Below are positions 8,748 to 17,916 of a DNA stretch of 50,002 bases, one piece after another (position 1 is the stretch's first letter; each line of letters opens with the position of its first letter). The DNA lies in the IMG/VR virus record IMGVR_UViG_3300030104_005742, positions 371-50,372 of that record. One strand, written 5' to 3'. Below the pieces are notes generated by a model. It was not told where the DNA came from. It worked only from the letters and a program-made list of their open reading frames with translations, and searched no databases. The position numbers and the translations under genes were made by a program. The DNA comes from a virus.

Positions 8748-8939
8748 ATGAAATACAAACTAACATCGGTAAAATTATTAGAGGACTTATATAAAAAGTT
8801 TAAGTATAGTGCTTTGTCTGATGAATTTACCTTACAAAAACTAGTGAATAGGTCTATGGATTTATATCTTATAGATAATGATTTTAAAACACAAATACAC
8901 GATTGGAAAAATCTTAAGCCAAGTGGGAGTCGATTATGA
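8748..8939 (+). CDS. Ribbon-helix-helix-like small protein
   Basis: A 63-residue protein starting MKYKLTSVKLLEDLYKKFK and continuing LSDEFTLQKLVNRSMDLYL. The short beta strand followed by two helices resembles Arc/MetJ ribbon-helix-helix DNA binders. It could be a phage transcription regulator. The ribosome site AAGAGG lies 9 bases upstream. Confidence 0.6.
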   Translation: MKYKLTSVKLLEDLYKKFKYSALSDEFTLQKLVNRSMDLYLIDNDFKTQIHDWKNLKPSGSRL

Positions 8940-9067
8940 TGGCAGGTAAAAGTAAAGAACGTGTACTTAATCAGATACTTGATGTATTATTACGTATGGA
9001 AGAGAGATTACAAGTTATAGAGTCAAAGTTAAATACAGAAGAAAAGAGAGAGGTTTTACATGGCTAA
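8936..9067 (+). CDS. Small coiled-coil protein (43 aa)
   Basis: ATGATG at 8936 overlaps the previous TGA; the frame ends at TAA 9065-9067, overlapping the first glycosyltransferase start. The 43-residue product has a heptad-like helix (ILDVLLRMEERLQVIESKL), suggesting a small oligomer. Function unknown. Confidence 0.6.
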   Translation: MMAGKSKERVLNQILDVLLRMEERLQVIESKLNTEEKREVLHG

Positions 9068-10448
9068 AAAAAAGATTTTATTATTGTCAGATGATTTAAG
9101 AATGAACTCTGGTGTCGGTACAATGTCTAAGGAGTTTGTTCTTGGAACATTACACCACTACGATTGGGTTCAAGTAGGTGGTGCTATTAAACATCCTGAT
9201 GAAGGAAAAATAATTAATATGGATGAATCTATCCGTAAGGAAACAGGAATAGAGGATGGAAAATTAACTATTTATCCGATTAGTGGATACGGAAGTCAAG
9301 AGTTAATTAGAGAATTATTAGGTAGAGAAAATCCAGATGCAATTTTACACTACACAGATCCTAGATTTTGGGGTTGGTTATATGATATGGAACATGAGAT
9401 AAGACAGAACATTCCAATATATTATTACAATATTTGGGATGATTGGCCAGCACCACAATACAATGAAAATTTTTATGAGTCTTGTGATTTGATTATGAAC
9501 ATATCAAAACAGACAGTTGCTATAGTTAAAGAGGTGGCGAAGAAAAAACCAAGAACAGATTGGGATTGTACTTACGTACCACACGGTATAAATGAAAAGC
9601 TTTTTTATCCAATAGATAAGTTTGGTGATGAGTATAAAAATGTTGAGGCAATGAGAAAACAACTAACAGATGATAATGTTGAGTTTATTGTATTTTATAA
9701 TAACAGAAATATCAGACGTAAATTACCTGGTGATATTATCATGGCCTTTAAACATTTCTGTGACCAACTTTCAAAAGAGGAAGCGGATAAGTGTTGTCTG
9801 TTGATGCACACACAACCTCGTGATGAGAATGGCACAGACTTACCAGTTGTTGCGAAAACAATGGCACCAGATTATAAGGTTTACTTTAGTGACCAAAAGT
9901 TATCAACACAACAATTAAATTATTTATACAATATGTCAGACTTAACTATTAACATGGCTTCAAATGAGGGTTTTGGATTAGGAACGTGTGAATCTCTAAT
10001 GGCTGGAACACCAATCATTGTTAATGTTACAGGTGGATTACAAGACCAATGTGGATTTAAATTAAACGGTGAGTTCGTCACTTATAAAGATTACGATGAA
10101 ATTAAATCGTTTCATGATGACAGAAAATGGAAAGATAATCCTGATTTAACTTGGGGTAATTGGGTTAAACCAATTTGGCCATCCAATCGTTCTCTTCAAG
10201 GTTCAATACCAACACCATATATTTTTGATGATAGATGTAGATGGGATGATGCAGGTGATGCTATAAGGGCATGGTATGATGAGAGTCAAGATAAAAGAGA
10301 AGAGTATGGAATGGAAGGTCATAAATTTGTAATGAGCGATGAATCGATGCAAAGTGCAACATCAATGTGTCAAAATTTTATAGACCACATGGATACGGCA
10401 TTTGATAAATGGAAACCAAGAAAACGTTATAGTATTTATAAAGCATAG
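9060..10448 (+). CDS. Glycosyltransferase, GT-B fold (GT4-like)
   Basis: A 462-residue glycosyltransferase that opens the glycan block. The N-terminal Rossmann domain has SDDLRMNSGVGTMSKEFV, as in acceptor-binding domains. The C-terminal nucleotide-sugar domain has NIRRKLPGDIIMAF and the signature ASNEGFGLGTCESLMAGTPI with the two glutamates of the retaining GT4 EX7E motif. Donor and acceptor cannot be told from sequence. Ribosome site AGAGG precedes the ATG. Confidence 0.85.
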   Translation: MAKKKILLLSDDLRMNSGVGTMSKEFVLGTLHHYDWVQVGGAIKHPDEGKIINMDESIRKETGIEDGKLTIYPISGYGSQELIRELLGRENPDAILHYTDPRFWGWLYDMEHEIRQNIPIYYYNIWDDWPAPQYNENFYESCDLIMNISKQTVAIVKEVAKKKPRTDWDCTYVPHGINEKLFYPIDKFGDEYKNVEAMRKQLTDDNVEFIVFYNNRNIRRKLPGDIIMAFKHFCDQLSKEEADKCCLLMHTQPRDENGTDLPVVAKTMAPDYKVYFSDQKLSTQQLNYLYNMSDLTINMASNEGFGLGTCESLMAGTPIIVNVTGGLQDQCGFKLNGEFVTYKDYDEIKSFHDDRKWKDNPDLTWGNWVKPIWPSNRSLQGSIPTPYIFDDRCRWDDAGDAIRAWYDESQDKREEYGMEGHKFVMSDESMQSATSMCQNFIDHMDTAFDKWKPRKRYSIYKA

Positions 10449-10456
10449 GAGTGATT

Positions 10457-10591
10457 ATGGCTACAAGAAACAAAACAAAAAGAACATATAGAAGAAAAAA
10501 TATAGACGGAAACTTCAGAGGTTCAGAAGATATTTTTTTTAAAAAAGTTAGAGATGGATTTATAGAATTTTTAAGAAGCCCATTTAAGTAA
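10457..10591 (+). CDS. Small basic protein (44 aa)
   Basis: A 44-codon frame between two glycosyltransferase genes. It begins MATRNKTKRTYRRKN and ends in a helix FFKKVRDGFIEFLRSPFK. AGGAG precedes the ATG by 6 bases. The high Lys/Arg content suggests nucleic-acid or membrane binding. No family recognised. Confidence 0.6.
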   Translation: MATRNKTKRTYRRKNIDGNFRGSEDIFFKKVRDGFIEFLRSPFK

Positions 10592-10600
10592 GAGGAAAAT

Positions 10601-11929
10601 ATGAGTAAACCAGTATGTTTAGTTACGGCACCAGTTGCTACGAGAAGTGGTTATGGAGCTCACAGTAGAGATATTTGTAGAGCCCTAATCAAGTTAGATA
10701 AATATGATGTAAAGATATGGCCAGTAAGATGGGGTAATACACCAATGAACGCTTTACACGATGATGATGAAAATGATATACCTATTATTGAGAGATTATT
10801 ATTAGAACCAAATCTACCAAAACAACCAGAGATACATATTCATATTGTGATACCAAATGAATTTCAACCATTGGCAAAATATAATATTGGAATTACAGCT
10901 GGATTGGAAACTACAGCGTGTCCACCAGAGTGGATTCAAGGTATTAATAGAATGAATTTAAATATTGTACCAGCTACTTTTGTTAAAGATATTTTAAATA
11001 GAGTTAAATATGATGTACAAAATGAGCAAACACAACAAAAAGAAGGGGAATTAAAAGTTGATAAACCGATTGAAGTTTTGTTTGAAGGTGCAGATACTAA
11101 CATTTATAAAAAAACAAATGAATTTACTCAAGAGTTTGTAGATGAGATGGGTAAGATAGAAGAAGATTTTTGTTTTCTTTATGTAGGTCATTGGTTACAA
11201 GGTGGTTTGGGACAAGATAGAAAAGATACAGGTATGCTAATCAAAGTATTTTGTGAGACATTTAAGAATATGAAAAAACAACCAGCACTCATTATGAAAA
11301 CTAGTTCAGCCAGTTTTTCTGTAATTGATAGAGAAAATATGTTGAATAAAATAAATGAGATTAAATCACAAGTAAAAGGGAAGTGTCCAAATGTGTATTT
11401 AGTCCACGGAGATTTTACTGATGATGAGATGAATGGATTATATAATCATCCAAAGGTAAAGGCTCATGTTTCATTCACACATGGAGAGGGATTTGGTCGT
11501 CCCTTACTTGAGGCTAGTTTGTCTGAAAAACCTGTGATAGCTCCAAGTTGGAGTGGGCATACAGACTTTTTAGATTCTAAATATGCTGTAATGTTAGACG
11601 GTAATATGCAAAAAGTACAGAAAGGTTCTTTTCCAGACCAATTTTTTGTAGATGGTTCAGAATGGTTTACGGTAAATTATCAAAAAGCACAACAAACTTT
11701 TAGAAAAGTATATCGTAGTTATAAAAAGTATACTGCTAACGCTAAAAAGTTGTCAATACAAAATTCAAAAAACTTCTCATTGGATGCGATGACTAAGAAG
11801 TTAGGTGAAATATTAGATAAAAATATTCCTGATTTTCCAAAAGAAGTTAAATTACAATTACCAAAGTTAAAAAAACTAGGTGGTTCTGAACCAAAGAAAG
11901 TTAAACTACCAAAATTAAAGAAGGTATAA
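10601..11929 (+). CDS. Glycosyltransferase, GT-B fold, with Lys/Pro-rich tail
   Basis: A 442-residue glycosyltransferase, related in layout to the one at 9060. An N-terminal loop TRSGYGAHSRDICRAL matches the acceptor domain of GT4 enzymes. The donor-binding domain has FTHGEGFGRPLLEASLSEKPVIAP with the paired glutamates. The last about 30 residues repeat the unit LPKLKK, an unusual basic tail that could bind DNA, membrane or a partner. Confidence 0.83.
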   Translation: MSKPVCLVTAPVATRSGYGAHSRDICRALIKLDKYDVKIWPVRWGNTPMNALHDDDENDIPIIERLLLEPNLPKQPEIHIHIVIPNEFQPLAKYNIGITAGLETTACPPEWIQGINRMNLNIVPATFVKDILNRVKYDVQNEQTQQKEGELKVDKPIEVLFEGADTNIYKKTNEFTQEFVDEMGKIEEDFCFLYVGHWLQGGLGQDRKDTGMLIKVFCETFKNMKKQPALIMKTSSASFSVIDRENMLNKINEIKSQVKGKCPNVYLVHGDFTDDEMNGLYNHPKVKAHVSFTHGEGFGRPLLEASLSEKPVIAPSWSGHTDFLDSKYAVMLDGNMQKVQKGSFPDQFFVDGSEWFTVNYQKAQQTFRKVYRSYKKYTANAKKLSIQNSKNFSLDAMTKKLGEILDKNIPDFPKEVKLQLPKLKKLGGSEPKKVKLPKLKKV

Positions 11930-11930
11930 C

Positions 11931-12377
11931 ATGGAGAGAGTAATAACGTGTCCACATTGTTTAGATACGAATAATTGTTTTGAAGAAATACAAGAAACTT
12001 TTAGTTCTTATTTATGCTTTTCTTGTGGTTTTATGAGTGATTCTAGGTACGAGATTGGTAATTTACAGTTGATTGAGAATATGAAAAATTCACCACAACT
12101 TGTGAGAGAATCACAATTTGAAGATAAAGATAGAGGTATAATTTGGTTTCCATCTGTAATTAATATGGGTAAACTAGGTATGATTTTTCCAGAAGGAACT
12201 AAAGATAAATACGTTTGGAAGTACGCTAAAGTTGTAGATATTCCTGAAGAAGAACGAGTTAATTATGATAATTATAGTCAGAGACTTGATGTAGAAAACG
12301 CTAAAACATTCCAACAGAATGATTTTATGGGGGCTTGTAAAGAAATGGGAATAACTCAAAGATTAAATAATGCCTAA
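11931..12377 (+). CDS. Zinc-ribbon protein of unknown function
   Basis: A 148-residue protein with an N-terminal zinc ribbon (CPHC at 7-10 and CFSCG around 29-33) followed by about 100 residues without a recognised domain. It overlaps the next gene by 8 bases. Similar proteins sit among DNA-related genes of marine T4-like phages, but I cannot assign a function. Confidence 0.7.
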   Translation: MERVITCPHCLDTNNCFEEIQETFSSYLCFSCGFMSDSRYEIGNLQLIENMKNSPQLVRESQFEDKDRGIIWFPSVINMGKLGMIFPEGTKDKYVWKYAKVVDIPEEERVNYDNYSQRLDVENAKTFQQNDFMGACKEMGITQRLNNA

Positions 12378-12834
12378 AAAAATATATAATTGGGCAAAAG
12401 TAAAAGCTGGTGATATCATATCTTTTAGATATAAGGGTAAAAAACCAACTGGTACTCTAACTACCCTATTAGTGTTTAATCCAAAAATACCATACACTAG
12501 AAAAGATGGAAGTAAAACATTTCATTTAGTTGGACTAAAACTAGAGGATAGAGGAACTATTCCTATAATTAAAAACAAACCATTGTTAGTTCAGTTATTA
12601 GAAAGGGTGGGTGAAATAAAAGTTGTTAGTGGAGATGACCAAATATATAGAGTTGTTATAGAAAATGTTGGTAATCGTGGTGTTAGACAACAGACATACA
12701 ATAAGTTAAAAAAATATATAGAAAGATATAGTGTGTATAGAACATACAGTTACAATGAAGCTAGAAGGTCACAAGTATTTCTTGAACCAATAGTTCTACC
12801 AATAGAATTTAGAGAGGTACTTATTGAAAATTAG
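12370..12834 (+). CDS. Hypothetical basic protein (154 aa)
   Basis: A soluble, basic 154-residue protein with beta-rich character at the start (KAGDIISFRYKGKK) resembling a small SH3-like barrel. Function unrecognised. It lies inside the glycan block and overlaps the following glycosyltransferase by 11 bases. Confidence 0.68.
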   Translation: MPKKIYNWAKVKAGDIISFRYKGKKPTGTLTTLLVFNPKIPYTRKDGSKTFHLVGLKLEDRGTIPIIKNKPLLVQLLERVGEIKVVSGDDQIYRVVIENVGNRGVRQQTYNKLKKYIERYSVYRTYSYNEARRSQVFLEPIVLPIEFREVLIEN

Positions 12835-13468
12835 TTATGGTATAACAGTTCACAATGAAGCTGAAGAACTGCAAAAGTTATTAGAAGTATTAAATAAGAA
12901 TATAGATAAAGAAGATGAGATAGTTGTTTGTGTAGATGGTGATGATGAAAAGGTAGAAGCTGTTTTGGGTGAATCATTAGCTAGTTGGCATACTGATATA
13001 GTTTATAAAAGAAAACTAGATGGTAATTTTGCAGACCAAAAAAATTCGGTTATAGAAAAATCAAGTGGTGATTACATTTTTCACATAGATGCTGATGAAT
13101 ATCCAAATAAAATATTATTACAACAATTAAAACATATACTAGAGATGAATGATGTTGATTTGGTATGGATACCTAGAGTAAATACTGTTGATGGATTTAC
13201 ACAGGAGGATGTACAAAAATGGGGTTGGAGAGTTAATGAAAAAGGTTGGGTAAATTATCCAGATTATCAAGCAAGAGTGTTTAGAAACAGAGAAGATATT
13301 AGATGGACAAGACCACTTCACGAATATATTACAGGTTGTAAAACATATTCACATTTACCACCACATGAAGAGTTGAGTTTATATCATCCAAAAACTATGG
13401 AAAAACAAGAAAAACAAAATATGTTTTATATGGAAAATTTTAGTAAAGATTTATTGGTAAGAAGATGA
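12824..13468 (+). CDS. Glycosyltransferase family 2-like, TTG start
   Basis: GT-A-fold enzyme of 214 residues. The nucleotide-binding start is KISYGITVHNEAEELQKLL, VCVDGDDE follows, and the metal-binding DxD is in IFHIDADEYP. The start is TTG at 12824: GAGAGG lies 6 bases upstream, no in-frame ATG exists near it, and the conserved domain begins at once. This is the short WaaE-like form of GT2. Confidence 0.85.
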   Translation: MKISYGITVHNEAEELQKLLEVLNKNIDKEDEIVVCVDGDDEKVEAVLGESLASWHTDIVYKRKLDGNFADQKNSVIEKSSGDYIFHIDADEYPNKILLQQLKHILEMNDVDLVWIPRVNTVDGFTQEDVQKWGWRVNEKGWVNYPDYQARVFRNREDIRWTRPLHEYITGCKTYSHLPPHEELSLYHPKTMEKQEKQNMFYMENFSKDLLVRR

Positions 13469-14481
13469 TAAAAATTAAGTTATATGAATCTGAAATACAT
13501 CGTAATGAAACGACCTTTAGACCATTTTTAAAGGCGATAAATTTATTTAGAGATGTTGGTATAGAGTTTACAAATTCAGATGATTATGATTATGCCTTTG
13601 TTGGTCAGGCGAGTATAATAGATAAAAAGAAATCATTAAAAGAGTCAGTAGAAAAGGGACTAGAGTTTGTATCTAAAATAACAGGTGACTATATGATTGT
13701 GGATGGTCAAGACGCTACAACACTAATAGGAACGATAGATGTATTTAGAGAGTCAAATGCTTTTTTGTATTTAAAAAATACATATTTAAAAGATTTTGAT
13801 TTATATAAACAAGGTTGGGCAAACGGTAGATATTATTGGGGTGAAGGTAATTATTCTGTTCCTGATATTGATGACTTAAAACCAAAAATGAAACTAACGG
13901 GATGTAATTGGTTACATACCATACAACCTAATTGGTTAGATTATGGTTCTGAGAAACCATATGATATATCTTGTATGTTTGGATATCCAACAAAAACTCC
14001 TGTATATGAACATGATGTTTGTCAAACAGATTATTACGATCCTCACAGAAAAAAATTAATGGATATTCTTGAAGGTAAGTATAAAATAGCAGGTCTTGTA
14101 AATGGAGACAGGATACCAATAGAAAAGTATTACCAAAAAATGTATGAGTCTAAAATAATCATGGCACCACTTGGTTACGGTGAGATGGCACCTCGTGATT
14201 TAGAATCTGCTATGTTTGGTGGTGTTTTAGTAAAACCAGATATGAGTTATATAAGTTCAGAACCATTTATATATGAAGATAATGAAACTTATATCGCAGT
14301 TAATTATGATTGGTCTAACCTCGAAGAAAAGATTGATTATATATTATCAGATTATAATAATATTAGAGATAGATTAGTTGGTAATATGAGAAAACAATAT
14401 GAGGAGAAATATGATTTAAGAAACTTAGTTTTACATTTTTATAATATTCTTAAAAGTTTAGACGGAGTTGAGACACAATGA
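13465..14481 (+). CDS. Glycosyltransferase-like, GT-B (CgeB/exostosin-like)
   Basis: A 338-residue protein. The C-terminal half has KYYQKMYESKIIMAPLGYGEMAPRDLESAMFGGVLVKPD, the donor-domain pattern of GT1/CgeB-like enzymes where the catalytic acidic residue precedes a small Gly-rich turn. The N-terminal half is divergent. It overlaps both neighbours by 4 bases, as part of a run of four glycosyltransferase-like genes. Confidence 0.7.
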   Translation: MIKIKLYESEIHRNETTFRPFLKAINLFRDVGIEFTNSDDYDYAFVGQASIIDKKKSLKESVEKGLEFVSKITGDYMIVDGQDATTLIGTIDVFRESNAFLYLKNTYLKDFDLYKQGWANGRYYWGEGNYSVPDIDDLKPKMKLTGCNWLHTIQPNWLDYGSEKPYDISCMFGYPTKTPVYEHDVCQTDYYDPHRKKLMDILEGKYKIAGLVNGDRIPIEKYYQKMYESKIIMAPLGYGEMAPRDLESAMFGGVLVKPDMSYISSEPFIYEDNETYIAVNYDWSNLEEKIDYILSDYNNIRDRLVGNMRKQYEEKYDLRNLVLHFYNILKSLDGVETQ

Positions 14482-15485
14482 GATTTTTACTAATAGAGGA
14501 TTCAGTAGCTATAAAATCATATTACATAAAAGATAAATCAGCGTATGGTTACCATGATAACAAACCATATTCGTATCATCACGGATTTTCTCCTGAGTGT
14601 TTTTTAGCGATGCATAATCTTCCCTTTATTTTTGATTTTGGTGCACATATAAATTGGATAGATTGGAATGATTTACCTGATATGGATATAGATTTTATTG
14701 TATATGACAAAGGTAAAATTGGTTTGGATGACGATAAATATGATAGATATCACACAGATATTTTAAGAAAAAAATATCCAAACGCTAAAATATTGGGGTG
14801 GGTTAAAGAAGTTAATGTTGCGAACGATATGAGATTAAGAAATAGAGTTCGATTTCTAAATGAATGTGATGCTGTAATAACTTCTGGTATATCTGAGAAG
14901 TTTAAAAATATAGATATGTTTAAGTATCTTAGGTCAGTTGTTGATAAAAAGTTTTATTTCATTTCTCAACCAGTAAACATTGATTATCTTTTTGATAACT
15001 TTTATAACGAGGAAAAGGATTTATCTATATGGGCTTATCTTCCCAATCCATTATATAGGAGAGGTAAAACTTATGAATTTGCTGATTATATTGGTAATAA
15101 GTATGACGTACCAGTACGAAAAAAGCCATTACAAAATAATCAAAAGTTTGATTATATAGGACAAAGAGAATTTATAGAAATGTGGTCTAAGTCAGCATTT
15201 CATTTTAATCTCGATCCATCAGACATACATCCTGGTAATCAAATAATGCAAACGGCAGCTGTTGGTTGTATAAATATTGGTGGTTTGAATGAGTCTCATA
15301 GTATAATGTATCCTAACTCTGCAACATGCGATGAAAAAATTCTTGAAGAGGTTTTTGTGGAATACTTGAAAGATGATAATAAAAGATTTGAAGCCATTTC
15401 TTTTGCGTGGGAAAAATTAAATGAAATTTATAGTTTTAAATCAGTTAAAGAACAGATATACAAAATAGATGAAGAGTTATCATGA
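14478..15485 (+). CDS. Putative glycosyltransferase, GT-B-like
   Basis: A 335-residue protein with a Rossmann-like start (MRFLLIEDSVAIKSYY), a KILGWVKEVN strand, and a C-terminal region FIEMWSKSAFHFNLDPSDIHPGNQIMQTAAVGCINIGG. That last region resembles the donor domain of GT-B enzymes that sit next to CgeB-like proteins. The call relies on this and on the tight gene order. Confidence 0.55.
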   Translation: MRFLLIEDSVAIKSYYIKDKSAYGYHDNKPYSYHHGFSPECFLAMHNLPFIFDFGAHINWIDWNDLPDMDIDFIVYDKGKIGLDDDKYDRYHTDILRKKYPNAKILGWVKEVNVANDMRLRNRVRFLNECDAVITSGISEKFKNIDMFKYLRSVVDKKFYFISQPVNIDYLFDNFYNEEKDLSIWAYLPNPLYRRGKTYEFADYIGNKYDVPVRKKPLQNNQKFDYIGQREFIEMWSKSAFHFNLDPSDIHPGNQIMQTAAVGCINIGGLNESHSIMYPNSATCDEKILEEVFVEYLKDDNKRFEAISFAWEKLNEIYSFKSVKEQIYKIDEELS

Positions 15486-16264
15486 AAATTAGTATAATGT
15501 GGATGACTAGAAAAAGGTCACATGAACTAATTTATTCTATGTGTTCTTTTATTAATAAAGCTACTAATAATCAAGACATTGAATATATTGTGGCATTAGA
15601 TCCTGATGATAATGAGACGATACATGGTTTAGAAAAAGTTTATATGATGAGTCAGGTAGAGGATGCAAATATATCTTATTGTGTGACCGATAAAAAATAT
15701 GGATATGAAGAATTAGAACAATATCAAAATTTAGTAGGTGATTTATTTACTGGTGATTGTTTATTAATTATGAATGATGATATTGTTTGTTTAACGAAGG
15801 GGTGGGATGATTCTGTTAGAGACGTATTACGAAATAATTTAGACTCACCTAATTGGATTGGTATGACAGGTATCAACGAGAAGTATAAAAACACTATGAC
15901 TTTCGTTGGTATCAATAGAAAGTGGTACGAGGTTACTAATAGAGTTTCTGGTAATAGAGCCACAGATGGTTACATACGAGACTTAGGAAAAGCTTTGAAA
16001 TTATCACCATTAGAACCTAAATTAGATATAATACATTTACAGAGGGGTAAAGGTGAAATACAATATGAATGGAATAATAAAAAATATGTTGTTCATGGTT
16101 TACCTGATGATGGTGCAGGTGGATACCCAACAAAAAATCCTAAACCACCTAAATATTTTCATGACCCGAATGAGTTTGATAATCCTAAAACAAATTTTAT
16201 TGAGGGAAAACAAAGATTTGATGAAGATTTTAATAACTTAAAAAATTGGATAGATAATGAATAA
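15482..16264 (+). CDS. Glycosyltransferase family 2-like, GT-A
   Basis: A 260-residue GT-A enzyme. It starts MKISIMWMTRKRSHEL and carries the metal-binding motif LLIMNDDIV, equivalent to DxD. The last 60 residues are rich in Pro, Gly and Asp. It overlaps both neighbours by 4 to 8 bases. Confidence 0.75.
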   Translation: MKISIMWMTRKRSHELIYSMCSFINKATNNQDIEYIVALDPDDNETIHGLEKVYMMSQVEDANISYCVTDKKYGYEELEQYQNLVGDLFTGDCLLIMNDDIVCLTKGWDDSVRDVLRNNLDSPNWIGMTGINEKYKNTMTFVGINRKWYEVTNRVSGNRATDGYIRDLGKALKLSPLEPKLDIIHLQRGKGEIQYEWNNKKYVVHGLPDDGAGGYPTKNPKPPKYFHDPNEFDNPKTNFIEGKQRFDEDFNNLKNWIDNE

Positions 16265-16748
16265 AAACATTTTTGATGATGTTCAAGTATTTCAACCTGA
16301 GGCATATGAAGACTGTCGTGGTGAACTTTGGACAACATATAAAAAAGATGAGTTTCCAATTCCATTAGACTTTAATCATGATAAGGTTTCTACATCTAGA
16401 AAAAATGTCATTAGAGGTATTCATGGTGATAATAAGTCTTGGAAGTTAGTTACTTGTTTGTATGGTGATATGTATTTTGTTGTGGTGGATAATAGAAAAG
16501 ATTCAGATACATACTTACAATGGGATTGGATAATACTAAATGATAAAAATAAAAAAATGGTTTTATTACCACCTAACTTTGGAAATTCTTTTTGTGTTTT
16601 GAGTAATTACTCTATATTTATGTATAAGTGGTCTTATGATGGAGAGTATGCTGACGTAGAAGAACAATTTTCTTTTAAGTGGAACGATCCAAATATTAAT
16701 ATAAATTGGCCAATTGAGAATCCTATATTATCAGAGAGGGATAAATGA
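16257..16748 (+). CDS. RmlC-like sugar 3,5-epimerase (cupin)
   Basis: A 163-residue cupin related to dTDP-4-dehydrorhamnose 3,5-epimerase. It has the family landmarks DCRGELWTTY, VIRGIHGD with the catalytic His, LPPNFGNSFCVLS in place of the usual PxGxAHGF, and YKWSYDGEY near the C-terminus. The usual His after PxGxA is missing, so it may act on another 4-keto sugar or only as a 3-epimerase. It sits ahead of the split TPP enzyme and the 3-dehydrase, and probably works in the same sugar pathway. Confidence 0.75.
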   Translation: MNKNIFDDVQVFQPEAYEDCRGELWTTYKKDEFPIPLDFNHDKVSTSRKNVIRGIHGDNKSWKLVTCLYGDMYFVVVDNRKDSDTYLQWDWIILNDKNKKMVLLPPNFGNSFCVLSNYSIFMYKWSYDGEYADVEEQFSFKWNDPNININWPIENPILSERDK

Positions 16749-17377
16749 TGTTACAAATTCCAAATAGATTAACAAAACAAAAAGATGTTACAATTACAAA
16801 AGAAGAAATGATATCTTTTGAAACTAACATAAAACAAAAATATGAAGATGGTGATATACCATCACCAATACACTTAGCAAAAGATAATGAAGATGAGTTG
16901 ATTGAGATATTTCAATACATACATCCTGAAGATTGGGTGTTTTCGGCTTGGAGAAATCATTATCATGCATTACTACATGGATTTGATAGAGATGAATTAG
17001 AGGCGAGTATTGTTGAGGGTAGAAGTATGGCCACTAGTAGTAGTAAAAACAAATTTTACTCTTCAGCTATAGTTGGTGGTATAATACCAATAGCACTTGG
17101 TGCAGCGATGGGGTTAAAGAGAAGTGGTTCTGATAGAAAGGTTTGGTGTTTTATCGGAGACATGACTTTTGAAACTGGTGTTTTTCATGAGTCCTATAAA
17201 TATTCTAAGAACTTTAATTTACCGTTGGAGTTTGTAGTTGAAGACAATAATCTAAGTGTACATACTCCAACAGATGCCGCTTGGGGAGTAAGACAAGATG
17301 TACCAAAAGATATAATTTATTATAAATATGAAAATGGATACCCACACCACGGAACTGGTGCTTGGGTTAACTTTTAG
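16745..17377 (+). CDS. TPP-dependent enzyme, E1-alpha-like subunit (PP domain)
   Basis: Resembles the alpha subunit of 2-oxoacid dehydrogenase E1 or the first half of transketolase. A FSAWRNHYHALLHG block (67-79) is E1-alpha-like, and the thiamine diphosphate site is IGDMTFETGVFHE (GD at 138-139) with the matching NN at 168-169. At 210 residues it is far shorter than bacterial E1-alpha (about 360). Its partner is the next gene. The context of a 4,6-dehydratase, a 3-dehydrase and an epimerase suggests transfer of a small acyl or ketol unit to a sugar nucleotide, not central metabolism. MM at 16745/16748 leaves the exact start open. Confidence 0.8.
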   Translation: MMLQIPNRLTKQKDVTITKEEMISFETNIKQKYEDGDIPSPIHLAKDNEDELIEIFQYIHPEDWVFSAWRNHYHALLHGFDRDELEASIVEGRSMATSSSKNKFYSSAIVGGIIPIALGAAMGLKRSGSDRKVWCFIGDMTFETGVFHESYKYSKNFNLPLEFVVEDNNLSVHTPTDAAWGVRQDVPKDIIYYKYENGYPHHGTGAWVNF

Positions 17378-17385
17378 AGGTTATT

Positions 17386-17916
17386 ATGAAATATAAAGAA
17401 GAATTAATTAAATCAATGAAATGGCTTGGTGAGAAAGAAAACACTTTGTTTCTTGGTCAAGCTACATTGTTTAGTGGACACGCTATCTCAGGAACTTTAA
17501 CAGAAGTACCAAAGGAAAAGTTGATTGAATTACCAGTAATGGAAGAAGTACAAATGGGTATGTGTGCTGGTCTTTCTTTAGAGGGATATGTTCCCATATC
17601 AATTTATCCTAGATTTAATTTTATGATGTTGTCAATAAATCAGTTGGTTAATCATATTGATACGATGAGAGAAATGAGTAAAGGAGAATTAGTTCCTAGA
17701 GTTATAGTTAGGGTTGCAGTTGGTGCTAAAAAACCTCTTGATGGTGGTTCACAACACACCCAAGATTTTACCGAGTCAATAAAAAATATGTTAAATGATA
17801 CGGTGGTCGTTGAACTAAAAGAACCAGAACAAATATTTCAATCTTTCAAAGATGCATATAATAGAAACGGATCTACAGTATTAATTGAGTGGGGAGACTA
17901 TTATGCCGAAAAATAA
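17386..17916 (+). CDS. TPP-dependent enzyme, E1-beta-like subunit (Pyr domain only)
   Basis: Pairs with the preceding subunit. The pyrimidine-binding domain is recognisable from ELPVMEEVQMGMCAGLSLEGYVPI (around 68-91), where the conserved Glu activates the cofactor, and from QHTQDFTE. It is 176 residues; E1-beta proteins are about 325 because they add a transketolase C-terminal domain, which is missing. AGAGG lies 6 bases before the ATG. Together the pair forms a minimal PP+Pyr enzyme. Confidence 0.8.
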   Translation: MKYKEELIKSMKWLGEKENTLFLGQATLFSGHAISGTLTEVPKEKLIELPVMEEVQMGMCAGLSLEGYVPISIYPRFNFMMLSINQLVNHIDTMREMSKGELVPRVIVRVAVGAKKPLDGGSQHTQDFTESIKNMLNDTVVVELKEPEQIFQSFKDAYNRNGSTVLIEWGDYYAEK

